NCBI GenBank assembly: GCA_019426215.1 | Contig: CM033408.1 | Location: 24,469,953 to 24,533,952, forward strand | Length of the DNA stretch: 64,000 nucleotides | DNA from: Buddleja alternifolia | Taxonomy: Eukaryota > Streptophyta > Magnoliopsida > Lamiales > Scrophulariaceae | Direction: 5' to 3' | Shown here: positions 46,760 through 57,679 of the stretch, piece after piece | Position numbering within the stretch: the first letter of the stretch is position 1 | How the letters are laid out: every line of letters starts with the position of its first letter | Notes under the pieces: model-generated | Database searches by the model: none | Seen by the model: only the letters and a program-made list of their open reading frames with translations | Told to the model about the DNA's origin: nothing | Translations under genes and position numbers: made by a program

Positions 46760-46911
46760 AAACATAAAATATAATACATATATATATATACCCACACACA
46801 AAATTATATAATATTTTATATATAAAAATAACAAAAAAAAATTAAAAAATCACTGTTCATCGTCTTCACTGCGAAGACGATGAACAGTGAACCAAACCCC
46901 CCCCCCCCCCA

Positions 46912-46948
<37 letters not shown>

Positions 46949-47364
46949 GGCACACATATAGACATATATAATATGTATATATATACACACAAAATTATAT
47001 AATATTATATCTATAAAAATAACAAAAAATAAAAATAAAACATTCATCGTCTTCACTGTGAAGACAATGAACAGTGAACCCAAATATCTCCCCCAACACA
47101 CATAGACATATATAATATGTATATATATACACAAAAAATTATATAATATTTTATATATAAAAATAACAAAAAAAAATCACTGTTCATCGTCTTCACTGTG
47201 AAGACGATGAACAGTGAACCCAATACCCCCAACACACACATAATCACACATACACACACATACATATATAGACACACATATAGACATATATAATATGTAT
47301 ATATATACACACAAAATTATATAATATATTATATATAAAAAAAAGAAAAATCACTGTTCATCGT
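46760..47364. repeat. array of units with a perfect hairpin
   Basis: Four units of about 125-190 bp each hold TA/CA microsatellite tracts and the palindrome CACTGTTCATCGTCTTCAC / GTGAAGACGATGAACAGTG (near 46852, 47041, 47173 and 47352). The fourth palindrome is cut by the solo LTR and resumes at 49125. Confidence 0.75.
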
Positions 47365-49124
47365 TGTTAGGAATTTCATATTAGATGTTTTGATGATGAC
47401 AAATAGGACTTTCTGTTAGACTCCGAAAAGTGTAAAAGCTTTTATAGAATATTATGTATAAGTACCTGAAAGCTTATTTATCTTAGGCTTATAGTATTTA
47501 TCTTTGTAGAATTCCTTAGACTAAGTATGTGACACTAAAACACTTAGGAAAATTCTGGGTGAGTCTACCAAGTGATGAAGGTGAAGATCAAGCGTCTAAA
47601 GCTACAATGGATAAAGATATCTTGAAGCGTCCGTCAAACGCTTTAGGGATTATCCCAGTGCTCAAACTACGAATGGATAACTCAGGCCGAATACTCAACA
47701 TCAAGTGAAATGACGGAATTCTCAGTGAGACTATCAAGACAAGATTGAAGAGTAAGCGTCTGAAATTCAGGATCAGTCCAAGCGTCTGTCCAATACACGA
47801 GAATAACTATTCTCTTCAGCAAGCGTCCAAAAGGGTTAAACCAACACAACCTACAAAGAACGTAACCTGAAAAAGAATTCAGACCCAAAACCATCCAAAG
47901 ACTTAAAAAATGCATGAATCAAACGGACGAATTATTTCCAACGGAAATAAGACAAGATGCATTAAAAGTCGGATAAGTGCTATTAAAATATAAGCACTAT
48001 AACTTATGGGCAAGCCATATCTTTGACCTAGACTGTCAGATTTATGAAACCAAGACCATGCCTAACCAATTAAATATACCCAAAGTTAGAAATGTCTGAA
48101 CTCAAGGAATGTTTGGGGAAACGAGACTCCAACCGAGTCAAACGGACAAAAACCACCAATACCTTATAAATAGATCTTTCAACAAACAAGTAAAATGATG
48201 GAAAAGTGACACACACAAAAATACCTACCTTGTTGAAAGAAAAGCTTACTAAAAATCATAGCCAAATATCCATATAAGCTTTTCACAAATATTCCAGAGA
48301 CAATCACCCATATCTCAAATCTCTTGTTAAGAAGAACCTATACTACCATTGAGATATCCCCAAGTTGTTTGAACTTTCCAAAAACAAACAAACCCGTGAC
48401 CAAAACCATCAACACCTTTCATCTGAGTGAGAAAGCTGGTTGACTTGCAAGCAATATTTTTGTGTAAAAGAAGCTTGTTGAAGTTGATCTCTATTGGAGC
48501 TGAAATCTGTGTGACCAAGGAGTTCCGAGATCAAGAGTAACTTGCACCATTTCTGAGTGAAAGAAGCAAGGGGATAGAAGATCTTTAGTGGAGCTGAAAT
48601 CTGTGTGACCAAGGAGTTCCAAGATCATATCCAATCTCCCTCTATCTTGTAGAAGTCTCTGTGTGACTCTTCGATAATCATCATAGTGGAAAAACCTCCC
48701 TGATAAAAGGAGAAGAAGGACGTAGCTGGGATTACATCACCCAGTGAACCTTACAAATATCTTGTGTCATTTACCTCTTTAAGCATTCATTGTTTTACTG
48801 CTTTACTATTCGTACTGCATACATTCTGATAAAGTCTTAAAACAACTAAGCAACTACTTTCGATCAATTAACTGAACGCTAAGCTATAAAATACTTCCGC
48901 TGTGCTAACTCTGATTTAGTGACTAAACTCTGCCCTACTTTGGTAAGCGTTGAAATCACCGAGTCTAAGTTAACGTTTCTCAAGCGTCACATCCAGCGCT
49001 TAAACCTGTCAAGCGTTCAAATACTTCAAAGTGATACGAATTTTTAAGAAGTCGAAAAAGACTTAAGGGTCTATTCAACCCCCCCCCCCTTCTAGACCCT
49101 TTCGTATACCACTTGGGACCAACA
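47365..49124 (+). mobile_element. solo LTR of SIRE/Maximus type, TSD ATCGT
   Basis: 1760 bp, TGTTAGGAATTTCAT...GGGACCAACA, flanked by exact ATCGT copies (47360-47364 and 49125-49129). It is homologous end to end with the 5' LTR of the SIRE-type element at 53800-55309, including the AAGCGTCT-type words, the poly-C run and the CTTGGGACCA end. No internal region is present, so it is the product of recombination between two LTRs. Confidence 0.92.
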
Positions 49125-49456
49125 ATCGTCTTCATTGCGAAGACGATGAACAGTGAACGATTGAAAAAAAATTTAATTTTTTTCTTTATTTATATATATA
49201 CATATATATATATATATATAATTACTTATAGAAAAAAAAAAGAAATATTGGCCTTTAACTAACGGCCAAGTGCAGCCCACATGCCTTCTCCATTAAAATT
49301 TGACGAAAATGGACGGCGGGGACCAAATTTGAGATATTTTGAAAGATATGAGACGCAATGTAAGATTTTGGTAACGAGTGGGACCAAAATTGAATTCGAG
49401 GAAAGTTATAGGACGTGAAGTGTAATTTCCCCTAAATTTTTATCTTATTGTTTTTT

Positions 49457-50052
49457 GGAAAAATTACACCAATACCCATTACTATAATAGGTCATTACAC
49501 AAACTTATCCTCTTATAATTGAAATTACAAAGACCTAACCCACCATAATTGAAAATTACATTTACCCCCCTGGAAACCCTCGGTCAATGGTCAAACAATA
49601 CAAAATGACATTTTGCCCGTCACTTAAATTATTATAAAATAAATAATTATTTTGTTACGATCATACCCCCTCTTATATTGTGTAATTACCAAAAAATGCC
49701 TCTTATTTTTGAAATTACCGACACCCCCTACAAGGGGCTAATTGTAAGATTTTTAGGGGTTAAATTGTAAGAATTTTTTAATACATAAGGGGTAAATTAT
49801 AAGAAGTACATTATAACAGGGGATGTTTGCGTAATTTCAAAAATAAGAGGGGAGGTTGGTGTAATTTTTCCTAAATGACATTTGGACACTGGCATTTTTT
49901 AAAGTTCACATGATGACATCATCAAAAAACCAATCTCAGGGTGGTAAATGTAATTTTCAATTATAGTGGGTTAGGTATTTGTAATTTCAGTAATAAGAGG
50001 ATAAATTTGTGTAATTACCTATTATAGCAGTGAGTGTTAGTATAATTTTTCC
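49457..50052. mobile_element. Mutator-like foldback, 9-bp TSD
   Basis: GGAAAAATTACACCAATACC (49457) is mirrored by the end AGTATAATTTTTCC (50052). The arms are about 115 bp and share AACCCAC(C/T)ATAATTGAAA and its inverse. The flanks TTGTTTTTT (49448-49456) and TAGTTTTTT (50053-50061) match at 8 of 9. A smaller inverted pair of the same type lies inside (about 49680-49875). Confidence 0.65.
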
Positions 50053-50142
50053 TAGTTTTTTAAAAGCATGTAACATAATTTATATTGAGAACACATATAC
50101 GTGAATTCGAGACTTAAAAACAATATTACATCAAAGCATCAA

Positions 50143-50172
50143 CTTAACACACACACACACACACACACACAA
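50143..50172. repeat. (CA)n microsatellite
   Basis: Uninterrupted ACAC repeats. Confidence 0.85.
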
Positions 50173-50674
50173 AAAAGGGTCCTTTAACTTTAAGATTATT
50201 TTGTAAAAATTCACATTCTACAATATTACCAAACAAAAGTTGTTTTTCACTTAAGTTCTACCAACTCAAGGTATTTGGAAGGTATTTTGGGACACTAAAT
50301 TTTAGATGATCTCCACCCCACATATGGACATACATACGTGGGAGGTTCACCTTGAAATACACATATGAGAGTGAAGATATGAGGTTGGAGATCGTCCTGG
50401 GATCTAAGATCCCCACAACCTCCCAAGAATCATCCCAACGCGATACTCGACGTAACCTAAGACTCGTTCTGGTTTAGCACCAAGTGATCATGGCAACTTG
50501 TCACAACTTTAGAGGACATGGGGCATCCTCAAAATTGACTAATGCATTCAAAGTCTACGTATATGATATCCATTTCTGCGCTCCGCATCTTGTATAATTT
50601 CTGGTGTAACAAATCGGTGTTATACTTGCACCAATGAACAATAAAGCTTTAAATTGTAGTTTATTGTTTCCATT

Positions 50675-53167
50675 TGTCACACTCCAAATTTAGAACGTGA
50701 CTGGTCATGTCAACGCAACTGGACATCACGCTGACACAAAGCCACAATCACGAGAATAAAATAAAACTTTCGAATGGCGGAAGCAACAAAGTGATCTTCT
50801 AAACTAAACAGTTCTCGAATAAACCCAAAACAACTTCTCAAGGTTCTTAACATCTAAAATCCATAATGAATCTAATAAACTAAAAGTCTAAATCTATTAA
50901 AACGGCAAAGAACAACTTCAATCTAGTCTAACCAAAATAAGGTTAACCCTTGTCTAATTTAATCTATCACTGAGCTCGACCCAAAATTTGCTTCTCAAAT
51001 GCTCAGCTCAAAGAAATCACTAAGTATCTGAAAAATATTAGCAAAGAGTGAATCCGATACTCAGTAAGCGATTCCAGGATTCTCCACCAGATCAAGCATA
51101 CTTTCAAAATAATACAATAATACATGCAAAACGAAACCTTTATCAGTGTTCAAAATAAAAACATGGAGTCCAAATAACTTTCAATGTAACCAAATCAAAT
51201 AGACAAGAATTTAATTCTATAGCTCACAGACAATACACTATGGCCACTATTATATCCCATGGCAGGGAGGTCGGTTAAATGGATATCCATGGTCAATACA
51301 ATTCAATGATCCAGCTATAATCCCGCTGGCGGCTAATACAATAATCGGAATTAGTTCCTAGCCAACAATCCCCGTCAGGGCCCAAACAAATCATAGGCAA
51401 ATATGAGAGCTCAAAACATAACAAATATCTCCACGTAATCGTTCAAGTGATTTAAAAGAAAAACAATCCCACACACATTATCAAAAAGTATTTTCATTCA
51501 TAGCTTGACCCTATTTGTGAAAATATCTCTTTGTCGTTAAAAAGATGAAGTTTCGTCAAGGATTGTTATTTCTAAACAATGAGACAAGTATGAAACTAAA
51601 TTGTATATCATATATTTAATATTTCAGAAAATAAAAACAAAGAAGACCAAGAATCCCTTACCTCAAAATTTCCTAAGTCTTACGGTGCATAAATAGATCT
51701 CGAAATCCTCAAAGTTGTACACCAATATCTATCAAATAAAAATTTGCGATAATCAATACTGATTCTCAAGAATACATGAGGGGAACAATTCTTTCACCTA
51801 CAATTCCTTAGAAATCCTAACCATCCCCTATAGAGTCTTCTCATTCTCATTTTAATTGAAAAATAATTCAAACTGTTAACTCATCCGAGTGCAGCAAAGA
51901 CAACACAAATGTTGAAAATCTATTAATATCCAAGTATCAAATTACCGACTCATGTCCAAAAAATATTAGGTAAAAAGCTAAGTGGTTTATCATGAATCCA
52001 TCTATGCCTAAGTCAAAGGAAGTCATGATGCGTAGGGGGATCATTCCTCTTTCAAGATTTATCCAAAAGTAATGTATCTATTCAGTTTCAAATCCCAACG
52101 TCATGAAAGTTATATACTACAATAGCAAATTCCATCATAATGGTCAAATCTTTCTAACTAGGTTTTAAGGTTAAATTCTAAATATCTAAATACCCCGGTA
52201 CTCCTAAATATTTAGAAAAGAGGCCCTCCCTAAAAGAAGGTCCAAACTGATCCGAATAAAAACTCTTTATAATAAGAAATATGTATATATACTTAACGAG
52301 AAAATAGCAGATACCCCCCCCCCCAAACTATGAGGTGATGTGCGCTTTGCCCCCCAAACTATTAAAAGTTGCACTCAACACCCTAAACAATCATATATGT
52401 GCACTTTGCCCCCTCGGTCAGCTTCGGGCAGCACACAGGGGCAAAGTGCTACAAACTGCATAGGTGAGGGGGCAAACCACACATCACCTCATAGGTTGGG
52501 GGGGGTATCTGCTATTTTCTCTTTTTTTAAAAAAATTCAAATATTCTTAATATTAACATAACCCCCCTCGGTCAGTTTCGGGGAAATTTTTACCCATTCA
52601 TCGTTCAATTTAAATCATGCAAATTTATTTGGATTTTTCTTGAAGTATTATTTCTAGGTTTGAAATAAATAATTTTCAAATATGAAAATAAAAAAAATAA
52701 AAATAAAACATGAAAATAAGAAAACAATGAAAAGAAGTATAAATTCAAATATTCATAATTTTCTAAAAACATAAAAGGCAATTCAAAAATCCGAAAACAT
52801 GAAAATAAATAAAAAAAAATGAAAAAAAGTATAAAAATAAAAAAAATTAAAAATAAAAAAATTAGTAAAAATTTTAAAAAATAAAAAAATCTGGTGATGT
52901 GCTCTTTGCCCCCTCATTTATGAGGTGATGTGCGCTTTGCCCCCTCACCTATGCGGTTTGTAGCACTTTGCCCCCTGTGTGCTGTCCGAAGCTGATCGAG
53001 GGGGCAAAGTGCACATATATGATAGTTTAGGGTGTTGAGTGCAACTTTTAATAGTTTGGGGGGCAAAGTGCACATCACCTAATAGTTTGGGGGGGTATCT
53101 GCTATTTTCTCTATACTTAATATATATATATATATATATATACTTCATGAAAAAAATGGGCATTACA
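50675..53167 (-). repeat. 3' LTR of the Tekay-type element
   Basis: Minus-strand ends TGTAATGCCC...GGAGTGTGACA. Of the 2493 bp, 815 bp plus a 9-bp duplication belong to a nested foldback, leaving about 1.67 kb of LTR. Confidence 0.65.
52297..53111. mobile_element. Mutator-like foldback, TSD TATACTTAA
   Basis: GAGAAAATAGCAGATACCCC at the left is mirrored by GTATCTGCTATTTTCTC at the right. The exact 9-bp TSD TATACTTAA stands at 52288-52296 and 53112-53120. Both arms (about 220 bp) carry GATGTGCGCTTTGCCCCC words in opposite orientation. The middle is AT-rich and non-coding. Confidence 0.8.
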
Positions 53168-53799
53168 TTCTTCCCCCCTTATAGAAAGTTTCGTCCTCGA
53201 AACTTGCAATAAGTATAAAAATTGTGTACCTTCATTTTCAAACAGAAATGGATAGCACTCTCTCATATCTTCCTCAGATTCCCAAGTAGCCTCCGTAGGT
53301 GAATGATTGGACCATTGAACTTTCACAAATGGTATAGTGCGACGTTTCAAAACTTTCTCCATACGGTCTATCACTCGAATTGGAGACTCTTCATATGTCA
53401 AGTCCTCTTGCACTTCCAATGGCTCATAATCCAAAACATGGTTGTTGCCCAGTACGTATTTCCTTAGCAAGGATACATGAAACACATTATGCACTCCAGA
53501 AAGCTCAAGTGGCAAGGCTAATTTGTAGGCTGTTTCCCCAACTCTATCAAGAATCTCAAATGGTCCTACATAACGAGGACTCAATTTCCCACGCTTCCCA
53601 AATCGCATAACCCCCTTCGTAGGAGAAATCTTTAAATGCACCAAGTCACCAACTTTAAACTCCACATGCCTTCTTTTCAAGTCCGCCCAACTCTTTTGTC
53701 TATCTTGAGCTACTTGGAGTCTCCTCTCTATCCATGGGATCTTCTCGATGCCGCTTTGTACTAGATCGGGTCCTAACATTCTCTTTTCCCCAATGTATT
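53117..53799 (-). pseudogene. gypsy integrase C-terminus with chromodomain
   Basis: Read from 53799 downward: an integrase C-terminal module (FKVGDLVHLKISPTKGVMRF, then LSPRYVGPFEILDRVGETAY), HNVFHVSLLRKYV, and a chromodomain-like end (KVQWSNHSPTEATWESEEDM). The chromodomain in chromoviruses guides integration to marked chromatin. Residue pattern suggests the Tekay/Del group. The N-terminal part is missing because the SIRE-type LTR interrupts the gene at 53800. After the chromodomain the frame runs on into LTR sequence, which suggests a small frameshift near the end. Confidence 0.85.
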
Positions 53800-55309
53800 T
53801 GTTAGGAAATTTCATGTTAGATGTTTTGATGATGACAAGATAGGATTCAATGTTAGACCCCAAATAAAATGTAAGTTTATGCTTTCATAGATCATTGTAT
53901 AAAGCGTTTAAAGAGTTTGTAATTTTGTTTAGGCTTGTAATTTTTATCCTCATAGATTTTAGACTAAGTCTTAGCGACTGAATCAATAATAGAATTCTAG
54001 GTGAGTCTATTTGAGAAGAAGTTGAAGACCAGCGTCTGAAGTCAACCGAAGATGAAGATTCCTTCTTAGCGCCTGTCAAACGCTAAGAGACCGCAGTTCA
54101 GGATTCATGAATCAAGCGTTCAAATACTCAAGCGACTTATAGAAGATTCACCTGAAATAAATCCTCAAGTCATAAAGGACTTAAATGCAATCATTCAACG
54201 GGCATTTATTTCCAACGGGAAATAAATTCAAATTGCATTAAATGCCTGATAAGAGCATTAAATGTGATAAGCTACTGTGACTTGTGGACAAGCCTCCTTT
54301 TGACCAGACTGTCAAAACTTTCAAAGTTTTAGCTGCTCCCGTCCAATCGGTTCCAGCGAATTTTCAGGAATGTCAGAGTTTAGGTACAATCACGCGCTAC
54401 GTGAAAGACACGCTCCTACATGTGTCCAATGGATAGATTTCAAGAAATTGCCTATAAATACCTTACTCCAGAAAATCAAAAATATAGAACAACATCAAGA
54501 ATATACGAGAAATTATTGCCAAAAATCCTACGTACATTCTTTCTGGAAAAAGCTTAGAAATTTCATAGCCAAAACCTTTCAAGCTTTCCATCTACATTCC
54601 AGACAGTCACAAATATCTCAAACATCTTCCAAAGAAGAAATCCAAACTCCAACTGAGATATTCCAAGTTGTTTGATCTTCTTTAAAACAAACAAAATCCT
54701 AGTGATAAACCTCAACCTTTCATCTAAGTGAGAAAAGTTGTTGAAAACTTTCAGGCAGCATTTCTGAGTGAGAGAAGCTTGAAGAAGACGATCTTCATTG
54801 GTGCTGAAGTCTGTGTGATCAAGGAGCCCAAGATCATTTTCATCCATTACTATTTTGTAAAAGTTTCTGTGTGATCCTTTGATAATCATCATAGTAATTT
54901 CCTCCAAGTGAAAAAGGAGAAGAAGGACGTAGCTGGGATTACATCACCCAGTGAACCTTACAAATTATTGTGTCATTTATCTTATTGTCTTATATTATTC
55001 ACTTCATATTATTCTGAAAAAGACAAGTAAAATTGCAAAGCGATTAATTCAACTAAAAGAACGCTAAACATTATTTCCGCTGTGCTAACCCTGATTAAGC
55101 GATCTAAGCGTTGCCCTACTTTGGTAAACTGCTGAAATCACTAAGTCTAAGTTAACTATTCTGAAGCGTCTGACCCAAGCGCTCAGTGTTTCCAAGCGTT
55201 CAAATTTCTAAAGTGATACGAAAACTTTGTGAAGTCGAAAAAGACTTCAGGGTCTATTCAACCCCCCCCCCCCCTTCTAGACCTTTTCGTATGCCACTTG
55301 GGACCACCA
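53800..55309 (+). repeat. 5' LTR of the SIRE-type element
   Basis: 1510 bp, TGTTAGGAAATTTCAT...GGGACCACCA. TATA-like GCCTATAAATACC at about 54450. A 13-base C run (about 55262-55274) precedes the end. Homologous to the solo LTR at 47365-49124, which has a shorter C run. Confidence 0.9.
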
Positions 55310-55311
55310 AG

Positions 55312-55329
55312 TGGTATCAGAGCGGTTGA
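55312..55329 (+). promoter_or_regulatory. primer binding site, initiator Met tRNA type
   Basis: TGGTATCAGAGCGGTTGA, two bases after the LTR end, matches the standard site complementary to the 3' end of plant initiator tRNA-Met. Confidence 0.9.
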
Positions 55330-55423
55330 AGTAGAAACCTAAGTGTTTCCGAGCGTAACTGCTTGTTTAGATCCACCTTTCTAAACTTAATCGCTTTAAA
55401 TCTTTTTATCAAAACATATCATT

Positions 55424-57571
55424 ATGGCTTTTAACAAAATGCCTAAGTTGGTAGAATCAAATTATGATTCGTGGAAACTTAGAGCATTCGCATACTTATG
55501 CTCATGTGATAATGAAATGTGTGATGTTATTACAGATGGCCCCATCAAAATCATGCAAGTGAGAACTCGAGCACCTGGAGCCGATGAAGCCACTCCAGAT
55601 GGATATGTCGAGAAAAATAAACTAGACTGGACGCCAGATGATCGAAAAAGAGCGAATCTGGATAATGTTGGACGAAGTGCACTTTACTCAGCTTTAGGAG
55701 ATAACGATGCATTGTTCAACAAGATAAAGCAATGTAAGACATCCAAAGAAATATGAGATAAATTGGCTATTGTGTGTGAGAGTTCAGCACAAATGAAGGA
55801 GAACAAGCTCTCCATAGCCATGCAAAGATTCGAGCATTTCAAAATGCAGCCCAATGAGACGCTAGAACAACTAGACGCAAGGTTTACTTTGCTCATTACC
55901 GAGTTAGCGTCATTAGACAAGGAATTGACCAACAAGGAAATGGTCAACAAGATTTTCAGAAGTCTTCCAAGCAAGTATTTAATTAAGACTGTTGCTATGA
56001 GAGAATCACAAACATTGGAGACACTTACCCCAGAGCATGTCTTTTCAGAGTTAAAGGCATTTGAGTTCGAATTAGGTGAAGTCAGCGACACATCGACTTC
56101 AGCGATTGAATCAGGAGCTTTAATCGCTACCACCAAAAATAAGGGAAAAGCGGTTATTGAGGTCAAACCGGTTGAGTCAAATGAAGAAAAGGAAATGGCC
56201 TTATTGGTAAAGAAGTTCAAGAAATTTCTACGATACGAGAAGAGAACTCCTATTGGACAGAATTCATTTCAAACTCCTCCTCCAGCACCAGCGCCTCAGT
56301 ATCAAGCGCCAGTGTACTCTGCACCTCAACCAGTAGCGCCAGTTCCATACCAAGCGCCTCCATCCCCCACTCAGAATCTCTCAATACCAGTAGTCTCAAA
56401 GCGATTAACTGCTGAACAAAAAATGAAAACTAATTTGTGTTATAATTGCAGGAAACCAGGGCACTACCAGGTAAATTGCCCTTATCCAAATGTGTCAAAG
56501 CCCTCAAGGCAAGACTATGCGGATAGAAACCAATTCAGGAGCAACCTTCGCCAACAAGGTCTGCTAGCGGAATCTGAACCATTCTCCGCACCTGAAGAGG
56601 ATTTGGAATCATCAGACGAAAGTAGTGATGATGAGCCTACAAGCGACTCAGCATTGATTTGTCTCATGGCAAGAGATGATGAAGCGTCTGACGACTCGCT
56701 ACCAGAGGTAACCAATGAATTATATCATCCTCTCTCTTATGATGAATTACTTGACAAAGTTAAAGAATATTATAAAGATTGTCAAGAGGCCGCCAAAATA
56801 TATCAAAACGATCTCGCTATTATTTCGTCGCTCAAAAGTGATAAAGTAACACTCAAAGCCGAGTTGCAAGTTCAGAAACAGTGCATTGAGAAGAACAAAT
56901 CACTTGAGAGTGAAGTTATTCAGTTAAAAAGCGATCTTGATATAATAATCAAAAGAGAAGCTGATTTGATCGCTAAACTTGCTAAATCAGAGCAGCTTAT
57001 CTCATCATTATCAAAAGCTTCTAGAAAGTTGGATAATGTGACTAAGGTAACTAGATTATTTGGTGAAAAGTCCGGTTTAGGATTCAATAAATTCGGTAAA
57101 CAACCAAATAAATCCAATGTTATGGCAAACAACAAAGGAAAGGGTGTTATCTTTGTTGAGAAAAGTTCACAGAGTCAAACGCTAAGTGAACCTAGCGACA
57201 ATGGTACGAGGCCAAATGAGAAAGCCAAAGCTGACTCAGGCAAGGGTAAGGCTAAGGCAAATGATTCACAAAGACAAACTCATCCAAACGCTCAAAAAGT
57301 CAAGGACAAGTCTAATCACTGTGAATCAAGCGCTAAGCGTCAAGCACCAAAAGTGCAACCCAAGCCAGCGCCAAGGACTTACCAGCGTCAATATCCAAGA
57401 CAGTCAAAATCATATCATCAATACTATGATGATTATGACTATGACTATGATTATGACTATTATTATAATCGAGGATATTATTACACACCCAAAAAGCACA
57501 CACAGCACAAGGTGAACAAAAAGCACACACAACACAATGTGAAACCCAAGAGGCCAGTATTCCTACAATGA
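55424..57571 (+). pseudogene. SIRE-type gag, one in-frame stop
   Basis: ATG 55424 opens a frame that runs to 57571, broken only by TGA at 55754-55756. The N-terminal part (KLVESNYDSWK, later MQRFEHFKMQPNETLEQLDA and IFRSLPSKY) is the copia gag core. A Pro-rich linker leads to a zinc knuckle CYNCRKPGHYQVNC at about residue 338, then an acidic Ser/Asp stretch, a coiled coil of about 120 residues (LKSDKVTLKAELQVQKQ onward), and a Lys/Gln-rich tail with repeated Tyr-Asp. The protein would form the cytoplasmic particle and bind element RNA. A short ATG frame (57568-57666) overlaps its stop and carries the IWVPK and TWVPKKN motifs. Confidence 0.88.
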
Positions 57572-57679
57572 AGACCAGGCAAATATGGGTTCCTAAAGTT
57601 CTAATTCAAACCAAGGTTACTAACGCTGAAGGACCCAAAACAACATGGGTACCTAAGAAGAATTAGAATTGTCCTTTAA

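Larger units (their letters stand above)
46482..49432. mobile_element. Mutator-like foldback, 10-bp TSD TAAATTTTTA
   Basis: The left arm from GGGAAAATTGCACTTTGC (46482 to about 46650) and the right arm (about 49265-49432) are inverted repeats of about 170 bp with matching words such as CGTTACCAAAATCT and its inverse. The flanks TAAATTTTTA are exact at 46472-46481 and 49433-49442. Long TIRs and a 9-11 bp TSD are the marks of Mutator-like elements. The interior is non-coding: a palindrome array (46760-47364) and a solo LTR (47365-49124). Confidence 0.75.
50675..53799 (-). mobile_element. Tekay-type gypsy, 3' end only
   Basis: On the minus strand the end of pol (53799-53170) runs into a polypurine tract AAGGGGGGAAGAATG and an LTR (53167-50675). 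The rest of the element is cut off at 53799 by the insertion of the SIRE-type LTR and would continue beyond that element, outside the window. The LTR holds a nested foldback. Confidence 0.8.

Noticed and set aside
46850..47310. minus-strand frames with repeated Tyr-Ile and Cys-Val
   Set aside because: They are translations of TA/CA microsatellite and palindrome units.
55684..56220. minus-strand frame of 178 codons opposite gag
   Set aside because: A shadow of the gag frame on the other strand.
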